Shown here one piece after another: positions 36,027-45,767 of a DNA stretch of 64,000 bases (positions are counted from its first letter, which is position 1; every line of letters begins with the position of its first letter). The stretch lies in the NCBI RefSeq assembly GCF_013426895.1, contig NZ_AP023175.1, positions 1,488,001 through 1,552,000 on the forward strand, given 5' to 3'. A model generated the notes under the pieces. The model was not told the DNA's origin. It did not search any database and worked only from the letters and a program-made list of their open reading frames with translations. The DNA is from Paraburkholderia largidicola (GTDB lineage Bacteria; Pseudomonadota; Gammaproteobacteria; Burkholderiales; Burkholderiaceae). The translations under genes and the position numbers were made by a program.

Positions 36027-37964
36027 TCACACTTCCAAAGACTGCTCCTCAAACGGCGCCGGCTCGCCAAAGAAAAACCCTTGCATCACCGTGCACCCCA
36101 GCCCCCGCAGCGCATCAGCCTGCGCCTCCGTCTGCACGCCCTCGGCAACACATACCAACTCAAGCGATCGGCACAACTCCAGAATACTGCGCACGATATC
36201 CCGCGCCGCGGGATCACTATCAATCCGATCCAGAAACCCGCGATCGATCTTGACCTTATCCAGCGGCAGCCGGTGAATACAGGTAAGACTCGAATACCCC
36301 GTGCCGAAATCATCGAGCGAAATATGCACGCCAAGCCGCTTGAACGCATCGAGCGAAGCAGACGCCTGCTCGAAATCCTGAATGACGGCAGTCTCCGTCA
36401 CCTCGAACGTCAAGCGGTCGGGCGCGATGCCGCTGTCGCGAATCATGTCCGCAATGTTCTCAACCGCCTCAGCCGAACCAATATCCCGCGCAGACAGATT
36501 AAACGCGACACGCACGGCCGGATCACACTCCCGCATCGTCGCGAGCACCTTGCGCAACAGCGCGGCCGTCACGGAATGAATGAAATCGCTGCGTTCAGCA
36601 ACCTTGATGAAGAGCGACGGAGGCACATCGCCAAGCGTCGGACTGCGCCATCGCGCAAGCGCCTCATACGACACCACGCGTTCGCGCAGCGTGTCGACGA
36701 TTGGCTGAAAATGCAGCGTCATCTCGCGCTCGAGGTCGGCATGCCGCAATGCCTGTTCGACCTGTCCCAACTCGCGAATCTGCTTTTCATGCTCCGACGA
36801 GAAGATCGTCGTGCCCCCTCGTCGATACTCCTTCGCGAAGTACAACGCGTAGTCCGCACGCTCGAACAGTTGCGCGGGTGACAGACCCGCGTCGGGATAA
36901 ACCGCAAACCCGAGCGATCCTGACAGCCGCGCAGTCGCGCCAGGCCACGCATACGGCGCACGCAGCGTTGCGCAGATCGCCGCGCCGATGTCGCGCAGAT
37001 CCTGCGTCTCGCGCACGTCCGTCACCAGCAGGCCGAACTCGTCGCCGCCCAGGCGCGCCAGCCTGATGCGCGGCCCCGACACATCGAGCAGCCGCCGGCC
37101 CACCTCTTCGAGCACACGGTCGCCCGCGCCGTGGCCGTACAGATCGTTGACCTGCTTGAAGCCGTCGAGATCGATCACGCCGACGGCAAAACGCACATGC
37201 CCTTCCTGTGCCGTTTGAAAAAGCGCGTCGAGATCGGCGAGAAAACGTCGGCGGTTCGGCAGCCCTGTCAGGATGTCGAGATTGGCGAGGCGCGAATTTT
37301 CGTCGCTCAGCCGTTGCAGTTCGGCCTGCTTCGCCTGCAATGCATGCTTCGATTCAACCAGATTCGCAAAGTCGCGATAGTAGGTGACCAGAACGAAGAT
37401 CATCGCGACAGCAACGAGCAACATGTTGATCGCAATCGCGACGAGCACGCCGTTCTGCGTCAACGAAAAGAACAGCGAGAACGGCACGATGACGATGGCC
37501 GTCAACAGCAACGCGGCCTTGCGCATGTGCATCAGACAGAAAATGCAGCCGATCACCGTAATCGACATGTAGAACGCAACATGCGCGCGAGCGTACGGGT
37601 CGCCATACGGGAAGAGCAGCAATCCCCAGCCGGTGAAGATGACGCCCAATAATGCGATCAGCCACACCGTGGTCTTGAGCCGCGACGCGATCTGCTCGTC
37701 CGTCAGCGACGCGAGGTGTTTTCTTCGCCTAACCCACACGACGAGCCGGATCGCGCAGGCCGAGCACATCGCGAGCGGCACCCAGATGGCGAGCCACGCC
37801 GGCGCGACGGCGACGTGCGTCGCGGCCACGGCAACGCTATTGACCACGAGGATCACATACAGCAGCGGCAATTGACGCGAGAAAGCGTCGAACTGCGAGC
37901 GCGACAGCGCAGCCTTCACGGCGGGAACAGTACGAAACGAGGCGAGGTCCTGCGGGCGAATCAT
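36027..37964 (-). CDS. membrane GGDEF-EAL cyclic-di-GMP protein
   Basis: Protein of 645 residues with about six N-terminal membrane segments (residues roughly 25-200), a diguanylate cyclase domain with an intact LGGDEF motif, and a C-terminal phosphodiesterase domain with SYEALARW, EVTETAV, LDDFGTGYSSL, KIDRGFL and QGFFFGEPAP. Both catalytic motifs look complete, so it could make or break cyclic-di-GMP depending on signal. The ATG at 37964 is chosen because residues before it read as non-native; Shine-Dalgarno support is weak. It is bracketed by repeat blocks A and B together with the next gene. Confidence 0.88.
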   Translation of the reverse strand: MIRPQDLASFRTVPAVKAALSRSQFDAFSRQLPLLYVILVVNSVAVAATHVAVAPAWLAIWVPLAMCSACAIRLVVWVRRRKHLASLTDEQIASRLKTTVWLIALLGVIFTGWGLLLFPYGDPYARAHVAFYMSITVIGCIFCLMHMRKAALLLTAIVIVPFSLFFSLTQNGVLVAIAINMLLVAVAMIFVLVTYYRDFANLVESKHALQAKQAELQRLSDENSRLANLDILTGLPNRRRFLADLDALFQTAQEGHVRFAVGVIDLDGFKQVNDLYGHGAGDRVLEEVGRRLLDVSGPRIRLARLGGDEFGLLVTDVRETQDLRDIGAAICATLRAPYAWPGATARLSGSLGFAVYPDAGLSPAQLFERADYALYFAKEYRRGGTTIFSSEHEKQIRELGQVEQALRHADLEREMTLHFQPIVDTLRERVVSYEALARWRSPTLGDVPPSLFIKVAERSDFIHSVTAALLRKVLATMRECDPAVRVAFNLSARDIGSAEAVENIADMIRDSGIAPDRLTFEVTETAVIQDFEQASASLDAFKRLGVHISLDDFGTGYSSLTCIHRLPLDKVKIDRGFLDRIDSDPAARDIVRSILELCRSLELVCVAEGVQTEAQADALRGLGCTVMQGFFFGEPAPFEEQSLEV

Positions 37965-38250
37965 GGCTCGGCAGCGTGAATGGGTCAGCAAGTCCAGGTG
38001 CGCCGCCTGTCGATACACCCAGGCTGCGAGAGGCGGTGGCGTCTGTCGCGTTCCTGCATGTTTACGGCAGTTTTCCGGCGAACCTGATGATACGAGAGCG
38101 ACCCGCTCCGCCAGTAAAGAATGCAGAGAGATGCACCACGCTGTCTCGACGGCGCCACACACGCTTGCGCAACACACGCGCGTAATGCTCGCAAAAAGCC
38201 CTTTTTTGCGGGGTATTCGTCAGATCAATAGCGCGAAACCAGCGGCACCG

Positions 38251-39843
38251 TCACCCGCCCACGACCACTGCCGCGATCTCGACGAACAGAATTTTCACGA
38301 TCGTCATCGACGGAAAGATCATGGCGTAGCCGATATCGGGGCGGTCGGTGGGCGCGATGCGATTTGCGAACGCGAGGATCGCCGGGTTGCCCGTCGCGCC
38401 GCTGATCACGCCAACGGTCGCATCGAACGGCAGGCGAAATAGCCACAGGCAGCACGCCGCCGTGATGCACACCAGTGCGATCAGAATCGCCGCGCCATAT
38501 AGCAGGAACGAGATGCCCGTAAGACCGATCGTCGCAAAGAACTTCGGTCCCGACGACAACCCCACTTGCGCGAGAAACACCGTCAGCCCGAAATTGCGCA
38601 GCACGAGATTCGCCGAAAGCGGCATCGTCCAGACGAGTCCACCCACGCGCCTGATCTTGCCGAGATAGAGCGCGACCAGCAGCAGCGCGGCAAGCCCGAG
38701 CGACAACTTGCCGACACCGGGTATCGGCAGCGGAATCAGGCCGACCAGCAAGCCCAGCGCCGCGCCGACGCCGATCGAGATGTAGCTCAACTCCGCCGTT
38801 CCCTTGATCGAATCGCCGAACAGCTTGCGCACGGCGTCGCGTTGACCGGGGCCGATCAGCAATCCCACACGGTCGCCGAACTCGAGTATCAGTTCGGGAC
38901 TCGGCAGCATGTCGGCGTCGCCGCGACGCACGTGCGCGATCGAACAGACCATGCCTTCGGGAAAGCGGATATCGCGCAGCGCGCGGCCGACCACGATGCG
39001 ACTCGATGCGAACACGCGCAGATAGTCGAGGTCTTCGCGGAAACGCATCATGCGTCCGGGGTGCAATTCGCCGAGCATTTCGGTGGCCTTGCGCAACTCG
39101 TCGAGGTCCATCGAGGTCGCGAGCAGCACGTCGTCGGTTTGCATGACGAAATCGTCGGCGGGCAGCTGGTTGTGATGTGCGCGCCGCACGGCCGCGATGC
39201 CGAGGCCCGCGGGCAGGCGCGCTTTCAGTTCGGGAAACGTGAGGCCGACGAACGCCTGGTTGCGCAGCGCGATCTCGGCCGTCTCCATGAGGTGCGCGGG
39301 CGGCGCTTCGATCTTGCGCGCCAGTGCGATGCTCAGCAGATAGAGAAACAGGATCGGCCCGGCGACGCCGAACGGATACGCGACGCTATAACCGACGGCG
39401 GCGCCTTCGCCCTTCAGCACGGCAAGCACCGCCTGCAGACTTGCCGTGCTCGTGCCCGCGCCCGCATACAGGCCGAGCGCCTGATCGAGCTTCACGCCGA
39501 ACAGCGGTCCGAGTGCAAGCGACACGAAGCCTGCGCCGATCACGCCGAGGACGGCGGCTGCGTTCGCCTTGAGCCCATCGGCACTCGACAGACCGGCGAA
39601 AAACTGCGCGCCGTACTGCACGCCGATGCCATAGAGAAACAGCAACAGCCCCAGCGTGCCGAGCACTGCGGGCGGCGCGGACTTTGGCGCGAAACCGCCG
39701 ATCGCGAGCCCGACGAAGAGCACCGCGCCCGAGCCGAGCGCTACGCCTTTGATGCTGCACTCGCCGATGACATAGCCTAGCGCGACGGTGAGGAACAAGG
39801 TGAGCAACGGTTGCGATTCGAGCAATGTGCGGATTGCATCCAT
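38251..39843 (-). CDS. AspT/YidE-family transporter
   Basis: Membrane protein of 530 residues with two five-to-six-segment halves around a soluble core of two TrkA-C (RCK_C) domains (residues about 200-370). Each half has the family motif: GAGTSTASLQAVLAVLKGE and SGATGNPAILAFANR. The best known member, AspT, exchanges aspartate for alanine, generating proton motive force, but many homologues have unknown substrates. GGGAGCGGAC lies before the ATG. Confidence 0.85.
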   Translation of the reverse strand: MDAIRTLLESQPLLTLFLTVALGYVIGECSIKGVALGSGAVLFVGLAIGGFAPKSAPPAVLGTLGLLLFLYGIGVQYGAQFFAGLSSADGLKANAAAVLGVIGAGFVSLALGPLFGVKLDQALGLYAGAGTSTASLQAVLAVLKGEGAAVGYSVAYPFGVAGPILFLYLLSIALARKIEAPPAHLMETAEIALRNQAFVGLTFPELKARLPAGLGIAAVRRAHHNQLPADDFVMQTDDVLLATSMDLDELRKATEMLGELHPGRMMRFREDLDYLRVFASSRIVVGRALRDIRFPEGMVCSIAHVRRGDADMLPSPELILEFGDRVGLLIGPGQRDAVRKLFGDSIKGTAELSYISIGVGAALGLLVGLIPLPIPGVGKLSLGLAALLLVALYLGKIRRVGGLVWTMPLSANLVLRNFGLTVFLAQVGLSSGPKFFATIGLTGISFLLYGAAILIALVCITAACCLWLFRLPFDATVGVISGATGNPAILAFANRIAPTDRPDIGYAMIFPSMTIVKILFVEIAAVVVGG

Positions 39844-39926
39844 GTCCGCTCCCTAAGTTGTGGGCAGGGTGTGTGCGTTTGTTGCGCTATCGCGCATGTA
39901 TTGCCAGATCAATCATAGACGCTGTG

Positions 39927-40230
39927 CGGGGCGGCACCTGCTTTTGGTTGTCGGCGACGCTGGATGGTTCGCCTGGTTTGCTGCTGGCATCCGCGTTTTT
40001 TTAACGTGCTGCACGCGTTGCCCCTGTGCGGGGCGGCACCTGCGTTTGGTTGTCTGCGACGTGATGGTTCGCCTGGTTTGCTGCTGGCATCCGCGTTTTG
40101 TTAGCGTGCTGCACGCGTCGCCCCTGTGCGGGGCGGCACCTGCGTTTGGTTGTCTGCGACGCTGGATGGTTCGCCTGGTTTGCTGCTGGCATCCGCGTTT
40201 TGTTAACGTGCTGCACGCGTCGCCCCTGTG
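39927..40230 (+). repeat. tandem direct repeat, about 100-bp unit, three copies
   Basis: The segment GTTTGCTGCTGGCATCCGCG recurs with starts near 39979, 40079 and 40181, with the intervening GTGCTGCACGCGTCGCCCC and CGGGGCGGCACCTGCGTTTG also repeated. Periods are about 100 and 102 bp. The third unit runs directly into the outer left arm of repeat block B, so the tandem array appears to come from partial duplication of that arm. Confidence 0.8.
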
Positions 40231-40843
40231 CGGGGCGGCACCTACTTTTCTTTGCCGCCGCAAAGAAAAGTAGGCAAAAGAAAGCGGCTAACACCGCCAA
40301 TCCTTGTTCCTGCCTGAGGGCCCCCAGCGGGTCTTACGCTTCACACGGCAACGCCCTGGTTCGTGCTCGTTGCCAACGTTCTCTCTGTACGCCTCACCCA
40401 CTTCACGCACCCGCATCACAGCGTGCCATGCCAGATAGTCCACGGCCGCCCAGGTGGCAAACTGTGTGTAGGCCCAAGGACTCCATATGCCTCACTCCGG
40501 ACCGATAGCGCATGCGTTCCACCCTGTAAGAGCGCCGCGCTATACGACGCGACAACCTACACACAGTTTGCCACCTGGGCGGCGCATACCGTTCGCTGCC
40601 GCTGGCCCAAGTGCGGGCGTTTGAAGTGGGTGAGGCGTTCATTCGAAGCGTTGGCAACGGGCAACGAACAAGGCGTTACCGTGTGACGTGTGGGGACGTT
40701 GAGGGCCCGTGGACAAGCACACGTGCTGGCGGTGTGAGCCGCTTTCTTTTGCCTACTTTTCTTTGCGGCGGCAAAGAAAAGTAGGTGCCGCCCCGCACAG
40801 GGGCAACGCTTGCGAACCAATGACATCGCGCGGATGCCAGCAA
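40183..40843. repeat. palindromic repeat block B
   Basis: Same architecture as block A: outer inverted arms of about 115 bp (to about 40300 and from 40728), each with the CCTACTTTTCTTTGC hairpin, and an inner 27-bp perfect inverted repeat at 40446-40472 and 40556-40582. Centre sequences of the two blocks differ, while arms are nearly identical. Confidence 0.85.
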
Positions 40844-40862
40844 AACCAAACCAAACCCAAAC

Positions 40863-40878
40863 ATTACCGAAATGTAAT
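40863..40878. promoter_or_regulatory. possible response-regulator operator
   Basis: ATTACCGAAATGTAAT is a 16-bp dyad (ATTAC and GTAAT arms) 66 bp before the response regulator start. Metal-responsive OmpR-type regulators of the CopR/CusR group bind short AT-rich dyads in such positions, so autoregulation is plausible. Confidence 0.4.
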
Positions 40879-40944
40879 CAGCCCACACACACATCTCGGT
40901 ATGATTGAAAACGTCAAAATCCAGCAGCAAAGCGGAGCACAACG

Positions 40945-41622
40945 ATGCGCATCCTGGTCATCGAGGACGAACCCAAAACAGCGGCCTACCTGAAGAAAGG
41001 ACTCGAAGAGTCCGGCTATTCTGTCGAGGTGGCGAACGACGGCTCGCACGGCCTGATCCTCGCGCAGGAGGAAGACTACGACGTCATCATCCTCGACGTG
41101 ATGCTGCCGTGGATGGACGGCTGGACCGTCATAAAGACACTGCGCGCCACGCGCACCACACCCGTGCTATTCCTCACTGCACGCGACGACGTCGACGACC
41201 GCGTACGCGGCCTCGAACTCGGTGCCGACGATTACCTCGTCAAACCCTTCGCGTTCGTCGAACTGCTCGCTCGCGTGCGCACGCTCGCGCGTCGCGGGCC
41301 GCCGCGCGAAAGCGAACTGATCCGCATCGGCGATCTGGAAATGGACGTGAACCGCCGCCGCGTCAAGCGCGGCACGACGCGCATCGATCTCACGCCGCGC
41401 GAGTTCTCGCTGCTGCAACTGCTCGCGCGCCGCCATGGCGAAGTACTGAGCCGCACGCAGATTGCGTCGTACGTGTGGGACATGAACTTCGACAGCGACA
41501 CGAACGTCGTCGAAGTCGCCATTCGCCGCTTGCGCAGCAAGATCGACGACAACTTCCCCGTCAAACTGATTCATACGGTGCGCGGTGTCGGCTATGTGCT
41601 CGAAATCAAGGAAGCGGATTGA
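40945..41622 (+). CDS. OmpR-family response regulator, CusR/IrlR-like
   Basis: Response regulator of 225 residues: receiver domain (residues 1-120) with acidic pocket EDE, phosphoacceptor Asp in [11 protein letters not shown] and KPFAF, then a winged-helix DNA-binding domain (about 128-222). Sequence features resemble the heavy-metal group CusR/CopR/IrlR. Its stop overlaps the kinase start (TGATG), giving a coupled pair. The inducing signal is not visible; metal is an inference from similarity. Confidence 0.9.
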   Translation: MRILVIEDEPKTAAYLKKGLEESGYSVEVANDGSHGLILAQEEDYDVIILDVMLPWMDGWTVIKTLRATRTTPVLFLTARDDVDDRVRGLELGADDYLVKPFAFVELLARVRTLARRGPPRESELIRIGDLEMDVNRRRVKRGTTRIDLTPREFSLLQLLARRHGEVLSRTQIASYVWDMNFDSDTNVVEVAIRRLRSKIDDNFPVKLIHTVRGVGYVLEIKEAD

Positions 41623-43073
41623 TGCGCGGCCGTTCGATCACCACCACGCTCGCGCTCGCGTTCGGGGCGACGACGCTCGCCGTGTTCGTGCTGGTCGGCA
41701 ACTTTCTCTATCGCGCGCTCGAACAGGAGATCAGTTCGCAGGACGACATGAGCATCGTGCTCGCGGCGCGGCACGCGCGGCGCCTTGCGGAAGAGATCGA
41801 TGCATCGAAAGGGATTCGCGAGCATGGCGACCGGATCACGAGCATCGTGCTGGGTAATCCGGGCATGTCGATGGAAGTGTTCGATCCCAACGGACAACTC
41901 GCCATCGAGCACAATCTGACGAGCACGCTCGGCACACCCATGCCCGCCAGCGACAGTTCGATTCTCGCTACCGGTCGCTCCATTCAGCGCGTGCCGGCAG
42001 CGGCGCGCATCACGGAAGCTGACATCGTCGCGTGGCGAAACGAGACGGGCGCGCCGATACGCGGCGTCGCCACCGACGTCACCTTGCGCGACGGCGAAAT
42101 GGTCAGCATCCTGATCGCGCGCAATCTGAGCGACCGCTATGAACTGCTCGATCAGTACCGCGACCAGCTCAAGATCTACGGCATCATCGGCGTGCTGCTG
42201 ACCACGGTGCTCAGCTACCTGCTCATTCGCGCGGCGATGCGGCCCGTACACGATATCGCCGCGAGCGCCGCGCAGGTCACCGTGAACCGCCTGAATACGC
42301 GCATTGCCGTCAAACGCGTGCCGCGCGAACTCGAAACGCTCGTGACGACGCTCAACGCGATGCTCGAACGCATGGACCACGGCTTCAAGCAGATGTCGCG
42401 TTTCACCGCCGATCTCGCGCACGACATGCGCACGCCGCTGAGCAATATGCGCGGCGCGACGGAAGTGGCGCTCGCGCGCACGCGCTCCGTCGACGAGTAC
42501 GAAGCGCTGCTCGCATCAAACCTCGAAGAGTGCGAACGTCTGTCGCGCATGATCGAGAACGTGCTGTTCCTCGCGCGCGCGGAGCATCCGCAGTTCGTCA
42601 AGCACATGCGTGTGTTCGATGCCGTGCAGGAACTGACGCGCATCGGCGAGTATTTCGAAGGCGTCGCGGAAGACGCCGGCGTGCGCGTGCGTGTGACAGG
42701 CGCCGCAATGCTCACGGCCGATCTCGAACTCTTCCGCCGCGCCATCGGCAATCTGCTCGCGAACGCGCTGCGCTATACGCCACGAGACAAGGAGATCGTG
42801 CTCGACGCGCATGAGATCGAGGGCGGCGTGCGCGTCACGGTGTCGAATGAAGGCGAGCCGATTGCGCCTGAACATCTCGAACGGATCTTCGACCGCTTCT
42901 ATCGCGTCGATCCCTCGCGCAGTTCCTTGCCTTCGTCCGGTTCGCCGCAAGGGTCGCCAGGATCGACGGGACTGGGCCTCGCGATCGTGCGCACGATCAT
43001 GGAACTGCATGGCGGCACCGTTCATGCCGAGAGCGACGCGCGCGGCACGCGCTTCGTACTGACGTTTCGTTGA
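41622..43073 (+). CDS. sensor histidine kinase, CusS/IrlS-like
   Basis: Membrane kinase of 483 residues. Two membrane segments (about 10-35 and 180-205) enclose a periplasmic sensor domain, followed by a HAMP linker, the phosphoacceptor box FTADLAHDMRTPLSNM, and an ATPase domain with NLLANALRYTP and TGLGLAIVRTIMELHGG. It is the partner of the regulator just upstream. A longer frame starting at 40905 is an overlap with the regulator and was not used. Confidence 0.9.
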   Translation: MRGRSITTTLALAFGATTLAVFVLVGNFLYRALEQEISSQDDMSIVLAARHARRLAEEIDASKGIREHGDRITSIVLGNPGMSMEVFDPNGQLAIEHNLTSTLGTPMPASDSSILATGRSIQRVPAAARITEADIVAWRNETGAPIRGVATDVTLRDGEMVSILIARNLSDRYELLDQYRDQLKIYGIIGVLLTTVLSYLLIRAAMRPVHDIAASAAQVTVNRLNTRIAVKRVPRELETLVTTLNAMLERMDHGFKQMSRFTADLAHDMRTPLSNMRGATEVALARTRSVDEYEALLASNLEECERLSRMIENVLFLARAEHPQFVKHMRVFDAVQELTRIGEYFEGVAEDAGVRVRVTGAAMLTADLELFRRAIGNLLANALRYTPRDKEIVLDAHEIEGGVRVTVSNEGEPIAPEHLERIFDRFYRVDPSRSSLPSSGSPQGSPGSTGLGLAIVRTIMELHGGTVHAESDARGTRFVLTFR

Positions 43074-43097
43074 GCGCGTGCGCCGTCTCAACAGCCG

Positions 43098-44432
43098 CTA
43101 TTCCGCGCGCAATCCCGACAGCGTCACGCGCAGTCCCGTACCGTTTTCGTTGTTGTCGATGCTGAGCGTCGCCTGATGGCGTTGCGCGATTTTCAGCGCA
43201 ATCGCGAGGCCCAGCCCGCTGCCATGTTCCTTGTTGCCCGCGCTGCGATAGAAGCGGTCGAACACGCGCTCGCGCTCCGCGTCCGGAATGCCGGGCCCGC
43301 TGTCCGACACGCATAGTCCGATGCGATCGCCGTCGTGCTTCAGGATCACATCCACCTTGCCGCCGCGCGGCGTATAGCGGATCGCGTTGTCGATCAGATT
43401 GTTGAGCAGCACCTCGATGCCCGCGGGCTCGGCGCTGACCTTGTAGGCGTCGTCGGCATCGCGAGAAGGGTTGAACTCCAGGCCGAGGTCTATCTGCCTC
43501 GCCTCGGCGAGCATCGAAAAGTCACCGACAGCGCGCTCGCACAGACGGCGCAGGCTCACCGGCTCGACATGCGCGCTGCGTTGCGCGTCTTCGCGCGCCA
43601 TCGTCAGCAGTTGATGCACGAGATGGATCAGCCGGTTCAGGCGCCCTTCGATGCGCTCGAAAGTCTGCTTGCTGCCGACCAGCGAGCCGTCGCGCTCCGC
43701 CGCCTGCAATTGCAGCTTCAATGCGGCAAGCGGCGAGCGCAGCTCGTGCGCGGCGTCGGCGACAAAGGTACGTTGCGATTGCGAGGCGACGTTCAGGCGG
43801 TGCAGCAGGTCGTTGAGCGCATCGACGAGCGGCTTCAGTTCGACGGGCATGCGTCCGTCGAGCCGCAACGGATCGAGCGAATCGAACGAACGGGTTGCCA
43901 GCGCGCGCGAGATGCTGCCGATCGGCGCAAGACCGCGGCCGACCACGAACAGCACGATCAGCACGATGACGGGAAGGAACAACGCGAGCGGCCACAGCGT
44001 GCGCAACGCGAGATGCCGCGCCAGATCTTCACGCACAGAGACGGGTTGCGCGACCTGAACGAAACGGTTGCCTTCCTGTACGCCGAAGACGCGCCAGTGA
44101 TACTCGTCGCGCTCGACCGTGCGCAGGCCGGGCGGATAGCGCGGCACGTCGATGCCATCGAGCGACTTGTACACGCTCTGGCCCACGTCGTCCCACACTT
44201 CGATGAACAGGCGATCGTCGGCAAGGCCCCCGAAATCCGGCGTGCGTCGCGCGAGCGCGTTGCTGCTGCCGACCGTCGCGGGCACGGAGAGCGCCACCGT
44301 GCGCAATTCGTAGTCGAATAGTTCGGTCGCTTCGACCCGCGCCGTATAGAAGATGCCGTACGCCGCGGTCAACGCCGCGAGCGCGAGGCCGGCAATCAGC
44401 CAGCCAAGCAACCAGCGCCGGATCGACGTCAT
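43098..44432 (-). CDS. sensor histidine kinase, QseC/TctE-like
   Basis: Membrane kinase of 444 residues with two membrane segments (about 8-30 and 150-170), a periplasmic domain, HAMP-like linker, phosphoacceptor box ADAAHELRSPLAAL, and ATPase motifs NLIDNAIRYTPRGG and GSGLGLAIALKIAQRH. It overlaps its response regulator by ATGA. It is convergent with the other kinase gene, with 24 bp between stops. The signal is unknown. Confidence 0.9.
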   Translation of the reverse strand: MTSIRRWLLGWLIAGLALAALTAAYGIFYTARVEATELFDYELRTVALSVPATVGSSNALARRTPDFGGLADDRLFIEVWDDVGQSVYKSLDGIDVPRYPPGLRTVERDEYHWRVFGVQEGNRFVQVAQPVSVREDLARHLALRTLWPLALFLPVIVLIVLFVVGRGLAPIGSISRALATRSFDSLDPLRLDGRMPVELKPLVDALNDLLHRLNVASQSQRTFVADAAHELRSPLAALKLQLQAAERDGSLVGSKQTFERIEGRLNRLIHLVHQLLTMAREDAQRSAHVEPVSLRRLCERAVGDFSMLAEARQIDLGLEFNPSRDADDAYKVSAEPAGIEVLLNNLIDNAIRYTPRGGKVDVILKHDGDRIGLCVSDSGPGIPDAERERVFDRFYRSAGNKEHGSGLGLAIALKIAQRHQATLSIDNNENGTGLRVTLSGLRAE

Positions 44433-45091
44433 ACGGCGCGCTTGAGCCGATAACCGACGCCGCGAACCGTCACGATCTGGTCGGCGCCGATCTTGCGCCG
44501 CAGGCTATGCACATGCACTTCGATCGTGTTGCTGCCCACTTCCTCGCCCCAGCCGTACAACTTGTCTTCGAGTTCGGAACGCGTGAAGACGCGCGTCGGC
44601 TCTTCGATCAACGCCTGCAGCAGGCTGAATTCGCGCGGCACCAGCGACAAGGATTCGCCCTTCAGCGTCGCTTCGTGCGCAGCCGGGTTCAAGGTCAGAT
44701 CGCCGTGTACGTACTCGGGATGGGCGTGCCCCGTGCGCCGCCGCAGCAACGCGCGCACGCGCGCTGCGAGTTCGTCGAGATCGAAGGGTTTGACGAGATA
44801 GTCGTCGGCACCCGCGTCGAGCCCCGCAATGCGGCTCTCGACGGCGTCGCGCGCGGTGAGAATCATCACGGGCGCGGTGCCGCCGCGCCGCCGGTAGCGG
44901 TTGAGCACGTCGATGCCATCTGCCTTCGGCAGGCCGAGATCGAGCAGCACCAGATCGTAGACGTCGTGGGCCAGCGACAACTCCGCTTCGCGCCCGTCAT
45001 GCGCCCAATCGATTGCATAGCCCGCGCCGCGCATCGTATCCACGACGGGCTCGCCAATCATGTCGTCATCTTCCACCAGCAGCAAACGCAT
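44429..45091 (-). CDS. OmpR-family response regulator, QseB/TctD-like
   Basis: Response regulator of 220 residues with receiver domain (VEDDDMIGE, phosphoacceptor in LLDLGLPKADG, KPFDLDEL) and winged-helix output domain ([36 protein letters not shown]). First gene of a coupled pair with the kinase. QseB-type regulators often autoregulate; no operator was identified. Confidence 0.9.
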   Translation of the reverse strand: MRLLLVEDDDMIGEPVVDTMRGAGYAIDWAHDGREAELSLAHDVYDLVLLDLGLPKADGIDVLNRYRRRGGTAPVMILTARDAVESRIAGLDAGADDYLVKPFDLDELAARVRALLRRRTGHAHPEYVHGDLTLNPAAHEATLKGESLSLVPREFSLLQALIEEPTRVFTRSELEDKLYGWGEEVGSNTIEVHVHSLRRKIGADQIVTVRGVGYRLKRAV

Positions 45092-45173
45092 CGCGCATTC
45101 TCTCCGTCGATCGCCTCCATTCTCCGAACCCGTAGCTTAGCGCGCCTTGACGCCGCCTTCGCCGGGAAAGCGT

Positions 45174-45629
45174 TCAGCCACTCGCGCCGAAGCGCTTGGG
45201 CGTCGCAGCGGGCAAGCCTTCGCAGGCTTCGCATCGGCCGAAGATCACCAGGCTCGACGTCACGTAGTGAAAGTGCTGATCGGCGGCGATCTTTGCCTGC
45301 TGCTGTTCGAGGCCCGGATCGTACGCGTCCTGAATGCGCCCGCAGCGGTTGCAGACGAGGTGGTAGTGGCGCTGGCCGCGATTGAGTTCATAGATGATGC
45401 GCGCATCGCCTAACGTCGCGCTCGAGATGAGGTCCGCCTCATGCAACTGCGAGAGCGCGCGGTACACGCTCGCGAGACTGCAAGGCTCCGGCTCGCGCGA
45501 CAGCTTGCGGTACACCTGATCGGCGGTGAAGTGCTCGTTCGGGAGCTCGTGGAAAAGCCTCAGCACGGATGCCCGGCTCGTAGTCGGGCGCAGACCGGCC
45601 GTTTTTAACGCTGCGTAGATCGCAATCAT
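45174..45629 (-). CDS. Fur-family metal or peroxide regulator
   Basis: Regulator of 151 residues from the ATG at 45629, which fits family length; an in-frame start at 45683 adds 18 unlikely residues. It has the winged helix LRPTTSRASVLRLFHELPNE and HFTADQVYRKL, the metal-binding QRHYHLVCNRCGRIQD, and a second Cys pair (CEAC) forming a structural zinc site. Distinguishing Fur, Zur and PerR roles from sequence alone is uncertain. Confidence 0.85.
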   Translation of the reverse strand: MIAIYAALKTAGLRPTTSRASVLRLFHELPNEHFTADQVYRKLSREPEPCSLASVYRALSQLHEADLISSATLGDARIIYELNRGQRHYHLVCNRCGRIQDAYDPGLEQQQAKIAADQHFHYVTSSLVIFGRCEACEGLPAATPKRFGASG

Positions 45630-45767
45630 ATGAAGCCCCGTCTGGTCAGCGCAAAGCCTCTGGCGGGCTTCGCAACGGGCCATTCTGGCCGCGCGATCCT
45701 TAAGAATCGCTTATCGGGGCCAGTGGAACGCGGCGCAGTGTGCGCGCTGGCGCGCTTTGCGCGGCGC

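Larger units (their letters stand above)
39844..40944. other. intergenic region with tandem repeats and repeat block B
   Basis: This 1.1-kb gap contains a three-unit tandem repeat (39927-40230), palindromic repeat block B (40183-40843), and a short AT-rich promoter region before the response regulator gene (40850-40944). Short open frames within it are products of the repeats. Confidence 0.65.

Noticed and set aside
35783..36070. Open frames inside repeat block A, and similar ones in block B, encoding Arg/Lys/Cys-rich peptides
   Set aside because: They arise in both strands of the palindromic repeat, contain the hairpin sequences and recur as translations of the same DNA repeat. They have no conserved protein features or supporting ribosome-binding sites.
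39927..40230. CRISPR-like tandem repeat
   Set aside because: Units are about 100 bp and nearly continuous. There are no unique spacers of constant length and no cas genes.
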